A DNA stretch of 64,000 nucleotides from Tetramitus jugosus. Taxonomy: Eukaryota; Heterolobosea; Eutetramitea; Acrasida; Vahlkampfiidae. Positions 1 to 9,801 of this stretch are shown piece by piece; position 1 is the first letter of the stretch; each line of letters starts with the position of its first letter. The notes under the pieces were generated by a model. It did not search any database and was not told where the DNA came from. It was given only the letters and a program-made list of their open reading frames with translations. A program made the position numbers and the translations under genes. Location of the stretch: assembly GCA_937625935.1 (NCBI GenBank), contig OW569377.1, positions 310,001-374,000 of the forward strand, read 5' to 3'.

Positions 1-898
1 CCAGTGCCAAAATAATGGGAGGAACAAGTGGTGCCATGGAAATTTTGTGCTTTTGAATCAATTCCAAAAACAGTTGGAATTCAAACTTGGCCATGGTAAC
101 AACAGTGGCACCAGCCTTCAGAGCCGTGTTGAGCACCATGATTAAGCCATAAATGTGGAACATGGGGAGCACACCCAACATGACTTCCTTGGAGTTCATT
201 GTGTAAACACTTTCAATCTGAGCCAAGTTCATCATGACATTATGGTGAGTGAGCATGACACCCTTGGACAGTCCAGTCGTACCAGATGAATAAGGCAGGA
301 AAGCAATATCCTTCTTTGCATCAATCTCGACGCGAATCGGAGTTTTATCAGCAGGTGGCGCCAAAAGTTCTGTAAGTGGATACATTTTGGTCGTTGCCGT
401 CTTGAACATTTCCGCGATTTTTTCGCGGGGCGTCGTAGGCAACGGAATGAGGAAAATTCCCTCGACAGACAACTCTGACTTGCTCAAAGCTTTTTGCAAC
501 TGAGGAAGAAACATGTCAATGGTGACAACGAATCGTGCAGCACTGTCTCTCAACTGATGCACCAACTCTGTTGTCGTATACGTTGGATTAATTGTTGTAC
601 AAATACCACCAATATTGCTCACACCGTGCAACAAGGCAGCGTACACTGGTGTGTTGGGCAGCATGATTGCGAACACGTGACCCTTTCTGAACTGGAACTT
701 GTCATGCAAATTTTTTCCCACACAAAAAATCAATTGTTGGAGTTGCTTGTAGGTGAATGTTTGACCGGATTGACCATCAATCAGCGCCACTTTTTCACCA
801 TTGTCAATCGCAGAGGGAGAAAGCTTGGAAAAGACGTACTCGGTGACACCCATGTTGGTTGGAACTTGGACGTTTGGGAATGGACTTTGGATGATCAT
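1..898 (-). CDS. Acyl-CoA / 4-coumarate-CoA ligase family enzyme, N-terminal part
   Basis: Partial gene that runs off the left edge. The first in-frame ATG is at 898, with an in-frame stop just upstream near 986. The 299 visible residues include the family phosphate-binding (P-loop-like) motif YSSGTTGLSKGVMLTHHN, encoded around 240-300, and the following segment LGVLPMFHIYGL of the acyl-binding region. Enzymes of this ANL superfamily activate a carboxylate with ATP as the acyl-adenylate and pass it to coenzyme A. The layout resembles 4-coumarate-CoA ligase-like and peroxisomal acyl-CoA synthetases. The C-terminal lid and any peroxisomal targeting signal lie outside the window, so neither substrate nor compartment can be stated. 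No intron is seen in the visible part. It is divergent from the F-box-like gene at 1332. Confidence 0.9.
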   Translation of the reverse strand, partial: MIIQSPFPNVQVPTNMGVTEYVFSKLSPSAIDNGEKVALIDGQSGQTFTYKQLQQLIFCVGKNLHDKFQFRKGHVFAIMLPNTPVYAALLHGVSNIGGICTTINPTYTTTELVHQLRDSAARFVVTIDMFLPQLQKALSKSELSVEGIFLIPLPTTPREKIAEMFKTATTKMYPLTELLAPPADKTPIRVEIDAKKDIAFLPYSSGTTGLSKGVMLTHHNVMMNLAQIESVYTMNSKEVMLGVLPMFHIYGLIMVLNTALKAGATVVTMAKFEFQLFLELIQKHKISMAPLVPPIILAL

Positions 899-1331
899 GA
901 TGTTACAGTAAAAGCTTTGGATAGATATATTGGTAATGAGAGGGTATGAGAGCTTCGATGAATGCTTTTGGTGTTGGGGATGGTGTGTTCAGTTTGTTGT
1001 TTTGTCGACGTCCAGTTCACATGGAAAATTTCAATTTGATTGATAGGGTGAGCGGTAAATAGGAGGATTCATCGAAAGTCCGAAAGAGCGGATTGACTAC
1101 TGTACTCATTATCAGTGTCTGGATCTATCGATCATTATGTTTGTTTCTGGTGGGAAATTGCACTGAAGGCATGGTTTAAGGATGGCAAGGTGAAGACCCA
1201 AACTTCCTAAGAAACCCCACACTTTACAAAAACTTTCTTGTTCCCCTTAGTCAAGAAAAGACTGGAAGACACCGTTTGGCACAAGAAAAAGACAAACAAG
1301 GAAGGGACAGGTGTTTGTGACACAAAAGACA
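899..1331. other. Intergenic, divergent promoter region
   Basis: About 430 bases between the start of the ligase gene and the start of the F-box-like gene. It must hold both promoters. No convincing reading frame, RNA gene or repeat was seen. A GTG-initiated extension of the right-hand gene from 1311 is unlikely, because the paralogue at 3217 begins with the same MKRK motif as the ATG at 1332. Confidence 0.5.
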
Positions 1332-2762
1332 ATGAAAAGAAAACTCGAATCAATATGTCCTGATGATGATAATCTTCGAAGTGGAGGTACTCCCCCAATG
1401 ATGACTACAACAAGAACATCAACCATTATCCCACCTCATGGCTTACCAACACCATTTATCAGCAATTTTCACATTGCCTCAGGAGACCAACAACCATTTG
1501 CTAACAACAACAATAACTTGTTGTCAGCAGGTCATTCCATGATGCTTCAAAGTGCTACTGCTACTATGAATCAACAACAACAACAACAACAACAACAATC
1601 ATTTCAATTCACTTCGCTTGGAGCTCCTCCTCAGCAACTGATATCCTCTTCAGTAGTCAATCATCACTCTCTACCGACTCCACCTCATTGGCCAATGACT
1701 ACGACTGTTGTTGCACCCGTACTGCAACAACAGCAACAACAACAAGCAAATCATTGGGTATTACCAACACTATCACATTTCCAACAACAACAACAACCAC
1801 AATTGAATCATCTTCCTCAGTACTCTCAGTATCATCATCATCACCAAGGTCCTCAACTCTATGCTTCATCACCACCGTTTCAACAAGCAATGATATCACC
1901 TAACATGCAAATACCATCATTTGCATTCACTGGGGCAGCACCAGTGGCACAAATTTTTCCAATCTCGTCTTTCCAAATGCCATTCATCCAACCTGAGAGA
2001 GTGTATGAGGCAATGGACACTCGATTCAATGAACTTCCAAGTGATGTTGTTTCCATCATGATTGACTTTATTCCACTCGGAAGTCAAACCATTCTCAAGT
2101 TTATTTTAACAAACAGTATGGTGTGCGATACGTTCAAGAATCACAGGTATTTTGCTTATCATCAATTTAGAAGCACAATTATTCCCTCAATGCTTCAATG
2201 CTTGTGCTCTGACAAAAACCCTTTAGCCGAAAGTGAACTCCTCAAGTTAATCAGTGTGATTAAAGGACCACTTGAGAAGATCAGAGTAGAACCAATGTGG
2301 GCAGTAAAGAAAGAAAGTTGGGAAAAGTGGGTTGCAAATGATCGTTCTATTCCTTGTCCAGAGAGTAATAGTGTGTCATTGAAGCACAGACAAAGCATTT
2401 ATGACAAGTTTTACGGCCTTGTCACCTTTGAAATGTCAAAGAAGAAGTACGAGAAATACGACCAAGGAACCAAGAGATATGCCCAGATTCGAATTGGAAC
2501 AAAGATTGTGCTCTCATTTAAAGGTAAGAACACTGATCGAGGACATAAGGTTGGACTGACTATTAACGATGGAAACAGTAGGTTACATTTTGCGATAGAT
2601 GTTGAGAATTTGAGACGTCGCCCATACAATCCCGAAAGCTCTAGTGTTTTGAAATTCAAAGAGTCACTGGGATTGAAAGACATCTTCATTGACCAAGACG
2701 ATATGGTTGATCTTATTCTCTTTGCACTTCCATTTGGCTGGGACGAGGTTGGGTATTACTGA
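1332..2762 (+). CDS. F-box-like protein with Gln/Asn-rich N-terminus (copy A)
   Basis: Single-exon gene, 476 residues. The ATG at 1332 gives MKRK, shared with the neighbouring paralogue. The N-terminal 220 residues are low complexity with Gln runs (around 1570-1600, 1726-1746, 1780-1800) and a short His run. A conserved region begins at RVYEAMDTRFNELP (about 2000) and resembles an F-box: Leu-Pro, an acidic residue, hydrophobic spacing, then VCDTFKN. F-boxes bind SKP1 and recruit substrates to SCF ubiquitin ligases. The C-terminal 200 residues form a family-specific domain that ends in a hydrophobic DMVDLILFALPF segment. It is the first of three tandem related copies (next at 3217 and 4923). 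The F-box call comes from motif shape only. Confidence 0.7.
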   Translation: MKRKLESICPDDDNLRSGGTPPMMTTTRTSTIIPPHGLPTPFISNFHIASGDQQPFANNNNNLLSAGHSMMLQSATATMNQQQQQQQQQSFQFTSLGAPPQQLISSSVVNHHSLPTPPHWPMTTTVVAPVLQQQQQQQANHWVLPTLSHFQQQQQPQLNHLPQYSQYHHHHQGPQLYASSPPFQQAMISPNMQIPSFAFTGAAPVAQIFPISSFQMPFIQPERVYEAMDTRFNELPSDVVSIMIDFIPLGSQTILKFILTNSMVCDTFKNHRYFAYHQFRSTIIPSMLQCLCSDKNPLAESELLKLISVIKGPLEKIRVEPMWAVKKESWEKWVANDRSIPCPESNSVSLKHRQSIYDKFYGLVTFEMSKKKYEKYDQGTKRYAQIRIGTKIVLSFKGKNTDRGHKVGLTINDGNSRLHFAIDVENLRRRPYNPESSSVLKFKESLGLKDIFIDQDDMVDLILFALPFGWDEVGYY

Positions 2763-3216
2763 TGGACATCAATCGATTGGATGAGTCATTTCAAGTAACC
2801 AATAAACCAAAGCTCATTTAACAGGAGGCTCTAAAAAATCTAGCTATCCTGTGCGGGGTCTAAGCAATCATTAAATTTGAGTTTTACCGTGAGTATCTTG
2901 ACCTCAGAAGTTACCTTAAGAATCATTCTTCAGTGAAGACAGAATTTGTGTGACATAGTAAAAAGAATTTTGGGGCATGTGGGAACTTCCCGATTTATCT
3001 CTTTCAGTCATTGCAGCTTGAGATCGGTAAGCAGATGTAACATGGTCGCTCGTTCAACTTTGGATTACATGGAGTGGACATGTTCGATTGATTCTCAAAT
3101 CCAGGTTGAATACGTCGAGAAAAAAAATCTGGCATGGAAAAGGTACTCCGACTGCCTTTTCCATAAAGTTCTTGAATTCAGTCATCCTTGTTAATTCCAA
3201 GACATCGAAAAACAAG
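2763..3216. other. Spacer between F-box-like copies A and B
   Basis: About 450 bases. Small open frames occur here but start at non-ATG codons or lack any resemblance to the flanking paralogues. I see no functional feature other than the presumed promoter of copy B. Confidence 0.4.
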
Positions 3217-4619
3217 ATGAAACGAAAGCATGATTCAATCTCAGGTGATCGTAACGACAGTAGCAACCACGAAATTCGTGCTCAACCAATGATTACAACA
3301 GCATCCACAACTCCACTGCCCACACCGAGTATCCCACCACCTCATTTCCATGGAACCTCACCTTTCAACCATATCACTGGATCACAACAACAACAGTTTT
3401 CCAACATGACAAACTTTGATTCCACCTTGCTTAATGTGTTGCCACAAGTCGCTCTTCCCCAGCAACTACTGCCAAATGTTTCTTCAGCAAATCAAGCTCA
3501 GCCAGCATTCATCAGGCAACTGCAACTGTACCACAACAGCTAAATGATCATTGGTCATTTGCACCATTGTCATCACTTCCACAACCCTATCACCTCCAAC
3601 AACAATTTCCACCACATCAATTGATACTTTCTCAGTATCATCAACATCATGGTCAACCCTTTCCACCTTTTCAACCAATGATGTCAATGATGAATAATGC
3701 TTCTTTTCCTCATCAGATACAATTGCCATCCCTGTCATTTCCGTTAGTAACGGCCCAACCACAAGCATCCTTGTCCAATGATGAAGAACCAAGTTTTCAT
3801 TCATCCATACAACCACTCATTATCCAGCGTGAGAGGATTTATGAGGCGATGGACACTCGATTCAATGAAATTCCAAGCGAAGTGTTATCCATCATTATTG
3901 ACTTTATTCCACTCGGCAGTCAAACCATTCTTCAGTTTATCTTAACAAACAGTGTGGTGTACAATACGTTCAGAAATCATGGGTATTTCACTTATCATCA
4001 ATTTAGAAGTTCAATTCCCTCAATGCTCCAATGCTTGTGCTCTGACAATAACACCTCAGCCATAAATGAAATTAACAAGTTGATCACTCTAATGAAGGTA
4101 CCACGAAATAAGATGATAATGAGGCCTCTGTGGGAAAGAAAGAAGGAGATTTGGAAAAAGTGGGCTGCAAATGATTGTTCTGTTGCTTATCCAGAAAGTA
4201 AGAGTGTGTCATTGCCCGTAAGACAAACCATTTATGACAAGTTGTACAATCTTGTCACTTTTGAGATGTTGAAAGAGAAAGACGATGATTATGACGGTTA
4301 CAGAGTCACAAGACATGCCAAAATTCGGATTGGAGAAACTATTGTGCTCACATTCGAAGGTCAGAACACTGATGGAGGGAATCAAGTTGATATGACTATT
4401 GAATACGCCGGAGATAGTTCATCTCGAAGCATCTACATTGAGAATTCGTTCTTTCATCCATACTCTTCCGAAAGCGCTGGTGTTTTGCACGAGTTCAAAG
4501 AGGCACTAGGATTGAATAACATCTTTGTTGACGAAGACGATATGATCGATCTTCTTCTATTTGCACTTCCATTTAGCTGGGATGATCTTCCCTCTCGGAC
4601 TATGATGGCATCAACCTAA
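3217..4619 (+). CDS. F-box-like protein paralogue (copy B), reading frame interrupted
   Basis: Paralogue of the 1332 gene. The ATG at 3217 opens MKRKHDSIS in frame 1 and that frame stops at 3543. The homology to copy A resumes in another frame (HQATATVPQQLNDHW, from about 3508) and runs to the stop at 4619, giving the same F-box-like block (RIYEAMDTRFNEIP) and the same C-terminal domain ending near DMIDLLLFALPF. The switch falls between about 3490 and 3515. Either a one-base deletion (or equivalent) has broken the gene, or a short intron ending at CAG 3515 is removed. Candidate donors at 3436, 3448 or 3478 give lengths of 80, 68 or 38 nt that fit the phase, but none resembles the GTATGT/GTAAGT donors used elsewhere here. 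A sequencing error is also possible. The downstream frame alone has no ATG near its start. Confidence 0.6.
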
Positions 4620-4922
4620 ATGTGATTGCCCAAACCAAATACAATGTTAGCGGTGCACCCGCTTCTCTGAAACGACATCACAACTATTACTCCATAGACA
4701 CATGGTGCAAATTGGTTTTCTCCGTTTTTCAAGGAAGGAAAGATGCCAATAATCAGGCTTCTCCCCTTGGCTCTCTCTAAAATCGTTCATGACATTGGCA
4801 ATTGTTGTATCTCATGATGCAGCTGTCCCAATTCAATCTCTTCACCTTTCGTTCCATTGGTAATGCCGGTTTTAGCAGCTGCTACAAGGGTCATGTTCCT
4901 ACTCCAAAGGTAAGTTGCCGGC

Positions 4923-5142
4923 ACCATTTATGACAAGTTTTACAGCCTTATCACTTTTGAAATGTTGAAAGAGCCCACTTTCTGAGATTGAAATTGGGAA
5001 CTCAAAACGTCGTCCTTGTGCTTCCAGAAGCTCTGATATTTTGAACGAATTCAAAGAATCACTGGAGTTGAGTGATGAAGATGATATGGCCGAGCTTCTT
5101 CTCTTTATACTTCCATTTTCCTATGCAGCAATGTTTCCGTAG
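4923..5142 (+). pseudogene. Remnant of a third F-box-like copy
   Basis: Two fragments align with the C-terminal domain of the genes at 1332 and 3217. TIYDKFYSLITFEMLKE (from 4923) matches their IYDK(F/L)YxLVTFEM. A second piece from about 4987 to the stop at 5142 matches their SSxVLxEFKExLGL...DDMxDLLLFxLPF ending. The DNA encoding the roughly 70 residues between the two fragments in the intact copies is missing, and no F-box or start codon is present. This is a truncated, probably dead copy. Confidence 0.75.
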
Positions 5143-6110
5143 TTGATCGACCTCTGGGAAATATTTACACCGACAACAAAATTAGAATCAAAAATCCGAA
5201 ATCGCTCTTCCCTTGAAGAGTCCAACAGAAGGACATCACCACTCTTCTTTGTGTAATGGAAGTGAGGAGTGGATGCAAGTATCATGTATTCAAATCATGA
5301 ACAACGACAACTGTTTCAATCAACCCGAGCTACAGAATTTTGTACACACAGCAATGACAGAGATTTTTTCGCGTCGCGCAAAGATTTCCGACTATCGGAG
5401 GTATCGGGAAGCCGATTGGGAAGATGCCGCGTTATTTTTCGCCTTGTTCACATTTTCCCTTAGCGATTCGTTCTTTCCCTACAAGTTACGTGTTTCAAGG
5501 TCCGTTAACGCGCTAACTGGAGAGCGAAATGTGTGTCGATGGAACCAATCATCGCTGTAAATCAGTCGGTGATCACTTCCCGCCAAGAAAAAAGCGATTC
5601 CACGAAAATCTCTTTACCCAATACTGGACATTATCGGGAAATCTTAAAGCGGCTAGTACTCGTTCCCGTCCGATCGCGCTTTCGAATGCTTACGAAAGGG
5701 ATCCTTAGGCAAAGGAATTGGACGTTGTTGGTTAACTACTAAAAACAAAACCAACCAAACATCTGAATCCCTAGAGCTCGCTCACTACCCTACTCGTATA
5801 TCCCAACAATCTGTGTGATCTTTTAGACATCTCCTCACAGAAAAATCTCACCCTGACCCTCAGATCTTTTCAATCACAGAGAGCTCGCTGTCTAAGAGTT
5901 TTTCTTTCTCGCCTGGTTCCAACAGAAATCAACCCCCGGAGTAACTACCCAAAAAAACGTGTCTTCTCACATATCGGTGTTACGCGTTAGAGCAGCCAAA
6001 AGTTTGTCATTCACACAACAACGAAACGCGACCAAACAGTACATACAAGCCATAAGCCATAAGCCATAGCCATAATCCAAACAACTTTAATCTCCCCAAG
6101 GCCACTTTAA
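5143..6110. other. Long intergenic region upstream of the Q/N/H-rich gene
   Basis: Nearly 1 kb. Open frames at 5213-5560 and 5533-5742 lack good starts or recognisable domains and are treated as chance. A direct triplet of CATAAGCC/CATAGCC at 6049-6072 sits just before the start codon at 6111, probably in the 5' UTR. No RNA gene was recognised. Confidence 0.4.
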
Positions 6111-8738
6111 ATGACTAGAGCTATAATGACATCTCCTGCTCGTTCCACTTTTCCCATCAACAATAACGTTGCCGCAACAACTAGCTCAGTAGATGCGAGC
6201 TACACTGGTCAATCGCACCACTCGGATCATTGTAACAATAACAATAACAACAACCATAACAATAATAGTGTAGTGAAGCAGTATCCAGCTCCACTGCCAT
6301 CATCCTCTTCTCCACAACATCAACATCAACAACAACAAGAGTATCACTATGTAACATACAGTCACCCACAACATCCACAACATCCACAGTACAATAACAA
6401 CAACCATAACAATAGTATGACTTATCCACCTGTACCACAACGACTAAACACTACTACGAATAGTAGTCACATGAGTCCAACCACTCAATTTCAACACTAT
6501 CAACAACAACCACAACAACAACAACAACAGATATCTCAACCAATTCCACGTCGATTATCCATTATTGACACTGCAGATGAAGATAGTCGATCATCAGGTA
6601 ACATTCACGAATCACATCAACATCAAATGGGTTCGGAACGGAAACTGTCCTATGATTTAACTACGACAGGAGCAAGTTTTGCAAGTGAAGATGATAGTAT
6701 GATGAGTGGTGGTGGTAGTGCAAGCAACATTAGTAGTAGTCGATTTATATTACCTAGTTTTAAGAATTTTATTGACATTGTTGCTCACAAGAGTCATTCA
6801 CCTACTACTGGCACATCATCTAGTAGTGAGAATAAGGATGGTAAGGTGAGTGGAAATGGTGAGAGTGACTCTACTGCTGCCTCTGCCTCCTTGTTAAACA
6901 ATCACCACTCTAGTCCTCCTTCATTTAACAATACTCACAGTCATATCAATCCATATCAACAACCACCACAGCAGCAACATCATTATGTGGAGAGTCGTAG
7001 TAGTAGTAGTAGTAGTAGTGTTGTTGTTGTTGGTGCCAGTAGACCTCGTTCTCTATCGGAGTCTGACATTTTCTTGCATGCTCCCAAGAGACAAAAGTTG
7101 GTTCATGGTGGTGTTACTACGGATGTGATTGCCAGTGAGAGCACTCATGTTACACCAGCAACGTCGTCACCTGCTTCAGCAGTGACGACACCTCTATCCT
7201 CTACTTCACCATATCACGGTGCAAAGAGCAGTGGTGGTGCAATGGTCAATCATCAGTACCATTATCGTCAGCAGCAACAGCAGCATCAGCAACAACAGTC
7301 CTACCATCATCAGAATCATGAGCAGCAACAGCAAATGATGATCCCGGTGAATCATGAGGCACCTAGTTCCTCTTATGACTATCATCGCTATCACAACAAT
7401 AGTGCTGGTAGTGGAGGCAGTGGTGGAGGTGGTGCTGGTGGTCATTCTCAGCAACATCACCCACAACAACCTCAAGCACAACAACCATCGCAGCATGGTT
7501 ATCCATCATACCATCATCACACACATGCCCATCATTCTGAGAATAACCAACAACAGCAGCAGCATGGTTATCCTCCAATGAATCCCTCACATTCATTCCA
7601 TGGCTCGAACAATAGCAACAACAATAGCAATATTGGTTTTGAGAGACGTCATTCTGTTTATGAAGAGCCAGTGTACCATAACAATAGTAGTAGTAGTAGC
7701 GGTAGTGCTGCTCCCATGGCACAGCACTATTATCCACCAAGTCATCCCAGCTCTAATCCTCCATCGTCAGGCTCTACAGGCTATTATCACTCATCGTCGT
7801 CACCTTCTGCTTCCACTGGGTATCCACAACCGTATCAAGGAACATCTCCTCCTCCACCAGGACAATCCCAACAATACCCTGTGAATCATCCTCATCATTC
7901 GATGCCACCACAGCAACCATCACCACAGCAACAACATGGCTACCATTCCCATCATCACATTCAACAGCAACAGAGCCATCATCATTTGAGCTATCATCAC
8001 ACTGCACAGACACAGAGTCAATATAGTAGTGGTGGTGGTGGTCATAACAGCCAATCATCTTCTTCGTCATTGATTCATCAAGAGGATTCGAACCGTAGTG
8101 TTTCCCCCAACAGCCCTCCTTCGTCACCTGATTCAACCTACACACCAGACATGTTGTTAGAGGATCAAAACTATCAACAATTGCAACCCATTCGTGTGTT
8201 GGCCTATCGTATTGGCTTATCCAAGGATCCAAACAAGAGTTGGAGATACAGAGACATCAAGAGAAGTTTGTTTGAGAAGACAACACCTCAACAGGCTTCG
8301 TTTATTGATAAAAACTTGGAACACTCACTGTTGAAGCAAAGATTGCCACACAAGTTGAGCATGTGCTCGTTCGCGAAGCGAATTATGCTATTGGTTTATC
8401 ACTTCATTTTGCGTGATGGAAGAGAACCAAAGTTTTGGCGCAGAGGAAGCGTTAGAGCTGACTTGGTAGAGAAAATTTTGAAGGAGACTGATGCTGATTT
8501 TTATACTAAGATTAATAAGCAGGCTGCAATAGAGGTCCATACTTACACGGCATCTGGAATGACTATTGAACAGGCTGTTAAACAACAACAGGCAAAGCAG
8601 AGTTCCACTGAGTCGTCTGTTGTGAGCGAAGATCGGAACTCACAACAATCGACTGCTGAGGAACAAAGTCAACATAGTGTACAGAGTGATGTTCCATTGC
8701 ACGCAGAACAACGCAAGGAAGAGACTGTGTCTCAATAA
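6111..8738 (+). CDS. Large Gln/Asn/His/Ser-rich protein with a conserved C-terminal region
   Basis: Single exon, 875 residues. Roughly the first 670 residues are low complexity: long Asn, Gln, Ser, His and Gly runs, with short islands such as ESDIFLHAPKRQK (a possible phosphosite next to a basic nuclear signal, near 7060-7090). From about 8100 the composition becomes normal. The segment LQPIRVLAYRIGLSKDPNKS through FWRRGSVRADLVEKILKETD (to about 8500) looks like a folded helical domain that I do not recognise. The tail is Gln/Ser rich. Such composition is common in amoebal transcription or signalling regulators, but no function can be assigned. Its stop is only 16 bp from the stop of the convergent gene at 8755. 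Confidence 0.75.
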   Translation: MTRAIMTSPARSTFPINNNVAATTSSVDASYTGQSHHSDHCNNNNNNNHNNNSVVKQYPAPLPSSSSPQHQHQQQQEYHYVTYSHPQHPQHPQYNNNNHNNSMTYPPVPQRLNTTTNSSHMSPTTQFQHYQQQPQQQQQQISQPIPRRLSIIDTADEDSRSSGNIHESHQHQMGSERKLSYDLTTTGASFASEDDSMMSGGGSASNISSSRFILPSFKNFIDIVAHKSHSPTTGTSSSSENKDGKVSGNGESDSTAASASLLNNHHSSPPSFNNTHSHINPYQQPPQQQHHYVESRSSSSSSSVVVVGASRPRSLSESDIFLHAPKRQKLVHGGVTTDVIASESTHVTPATSSPASAVTTPLSSTSPYHGAKSSGGAMVNHQYHYRQQQQQHQQQQSYHHQNHEQQQQMMIPVNHEAPSSSYDYHRYHNNSAGSGGSGGGGAGGHSQQHHPQQPQAQQPSQHGYPSYHHHTHAHHSENNQQQQQHGYPPMNPSHSFHGSNNSNNNSNIGFERRHSVYEEPVYHNNSSSSSGSAAPMAQHYYPPSHPSSNPPSSGSTGYYHSSSSPSASTGYPQPYQGTSPPPPGQSQQYPVNHPHHSMPPQQPSPQQQHGYHSHHHIQQQQSHHHLSYHHTAQTQSQYSSGGGGHNSQSSSSSLIHQEDSNRSVSPNSPPSSPDSTYTPDMLLEDQNYQQLQPIRVLAYRIGLSKDPNKSWRYRDIKRSLFEKTTPQQASFIDKNLEHSLLKQRLPHKLSMCSFAKRIMLLVYHFILRDGREPKFWRRGSVRADLVEKILKETDADFYTKINKQAAIEVHTYTASGMTIEQAVKQQQAKQSSTESSVVSEDRNSQQSTAEEQSQHSVQSDVPLHAEQRKEETVSQ

Positions 8739-8754
8739 ATTGAAATGTCTCGAT

Positions 8755-9534
8755 TCATGTCGTCATTGTGGTCATATTGTGGTTCAGCTTCCTCTTTAGT
8801 GCTCGTATCTTTCGTTCATATTTGGTAACATTGTCATGGACTACATTCTCCAATTTTTCTAAGCTAGCTTCTGCCATGAATGTCCTCGTTCGAAACTTGG
8901 CCAATTCTTTCTCTAACGTTCCCAGCACATCTTCTTCTGGTGTTTTGTCAGTGTTGTTCGAAGATTGATCTGGATTCTTGGAATTGGAAACATATTGTGC
9001 AATGAGAAGTTCATGAGCCACTGTTTTCTTCTCTCTCTCCAGATCAATAATCTTCTCTCGATCCTGTGCAGATTGAGTTTCTAAGAGTTTAATCTTCCTC
9101 TTGAGCTGTGAATTCTCCTGATGTAACGATGAGAGTTCTCTCTTGGATTCTTCTTCTATAGTTGCGAGCTTCGAGCTGAGTTCTTCTATTTTCGAGTGGA
9201 GTTCCTTATTCTCTTCGCTGACTCTATGAGATAAGGGATCATTACTCCTGAAACTGGACCTCCTTTGCTGTACTAAAGCAAGTCTCATCCTCTCAGACTC
9301 CTGTAATTGCTTTATTAAACTTACTTTATTCTCCAATAAGGATTTCAATTGATTCTTCATTGTCAGAATAGTTGTTTGACAGTTAGCATGCATTTGAACT
9401 AACTTCGAATGTTCGGTTGAATCAATCAGAATTTTCTCTTCTAGAGCTCTAACGTGTCGTTGAAACATCTCACGATCCTCCAAGGATGCTGAGGAAGGAC
9501 TGACCACAGTAGGTTGTGAGAGGTAATGAGTCAT
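8755..9534 (-). CDS. Coiled-coil protein
   Basis: 259 residues from the ATG at 9534. The same frame is open up to 9690, but only a GTG lies there. The open upstream part would read as a basic, Arg-rich leader, so an unseen upstream exon that adds a mitochondrial presequence cannot be excluded. From about residue 20 to the end the protein is almost continuous heptad-type coiled coil rich in Glu, Lys, Leu and Ser (for example EEKILIDSTEHSKL, LEREKKTVAHELL, KYERKIRALKRKL). No other domain was seen. Such proteins are usually structural or tethering factors. No family is recognised. Confidence 0.65.
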   Translation of the reverse strand: MTHYLSQPTVVSPSSASLEDREMFQRHVRALEEKILIDSTEHSKLVQMHANCQTTILTMKNQLKSLLENKVSLIKQLQESERMRLALVQQRRSSFRSNDPLSHRVSEENKELHSKIEELSSKLATIEEESKRELSSLHQENSQLKRKIKLLETQSAQDREKIIDLEREKKTVAHELLIAQYVSNSKNPDQSSNNTDKTPEEDVLGTLEKELAKFRTRTFMAEASLEKLENVVHDNVTKYERKIRALKRKLNHNMTTMTT

Positions 9535-9801
9535 TGGTTTGTTTGTGCGCCTTGAAGCGAACTTCCGGAATCGGAGACGGCTGAAGAACTGATGAAGATT
9601 TGTTCGGCCGACATCGTAGTACAGCCGCTTGCAATGGACAACGCGTTCTATTCCTCTTTTTGAAAGGATGTGATTGGCTAGATGATTCACGTTTGAATAC
9701 TGTCACGATGTGTCAAGCCAGTTTCACTTCAACACAAATAGATGAAACGAACTACAAGAAACTGGTTTTCAACTCCCCAACAATAAAACAACCACCACAA
9801 G

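Noticed and set aside
3436-3515. Intron in F-box-like copy B
   Set aside because: The length fits the phase, but the donor (GTGTTG, or alternatives GTCGCT and GTTTCT) differs from all other donors here, and part of the removed sequence aligns with coding sequence of copy A. A frame break is the simpler reading.
5213-5560. 115-codon open frame upstream of the Q/N/H-rich gene
   Set aside because: It starts at a non-ATG codon, has no domain or compositional pattern of protein, and lies in a probable promoter/5' UTR region.
7206-7496. Hydrophobic-looking antisense frames across Gln/His-rich genes (also around 15464-16518)
   Set aside because: They are shadows of trinucleotide repeats, giving Leu, Val and Cys runs on the opposite strand without independent evidence.
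9535-9690. N-terminal extension of the coiled-coil gene that would resemble a mitochondrial presequence
   Set aside because: The extension has only a GTG start and no in-frame ATG; no supporting upstream exon could be placed.
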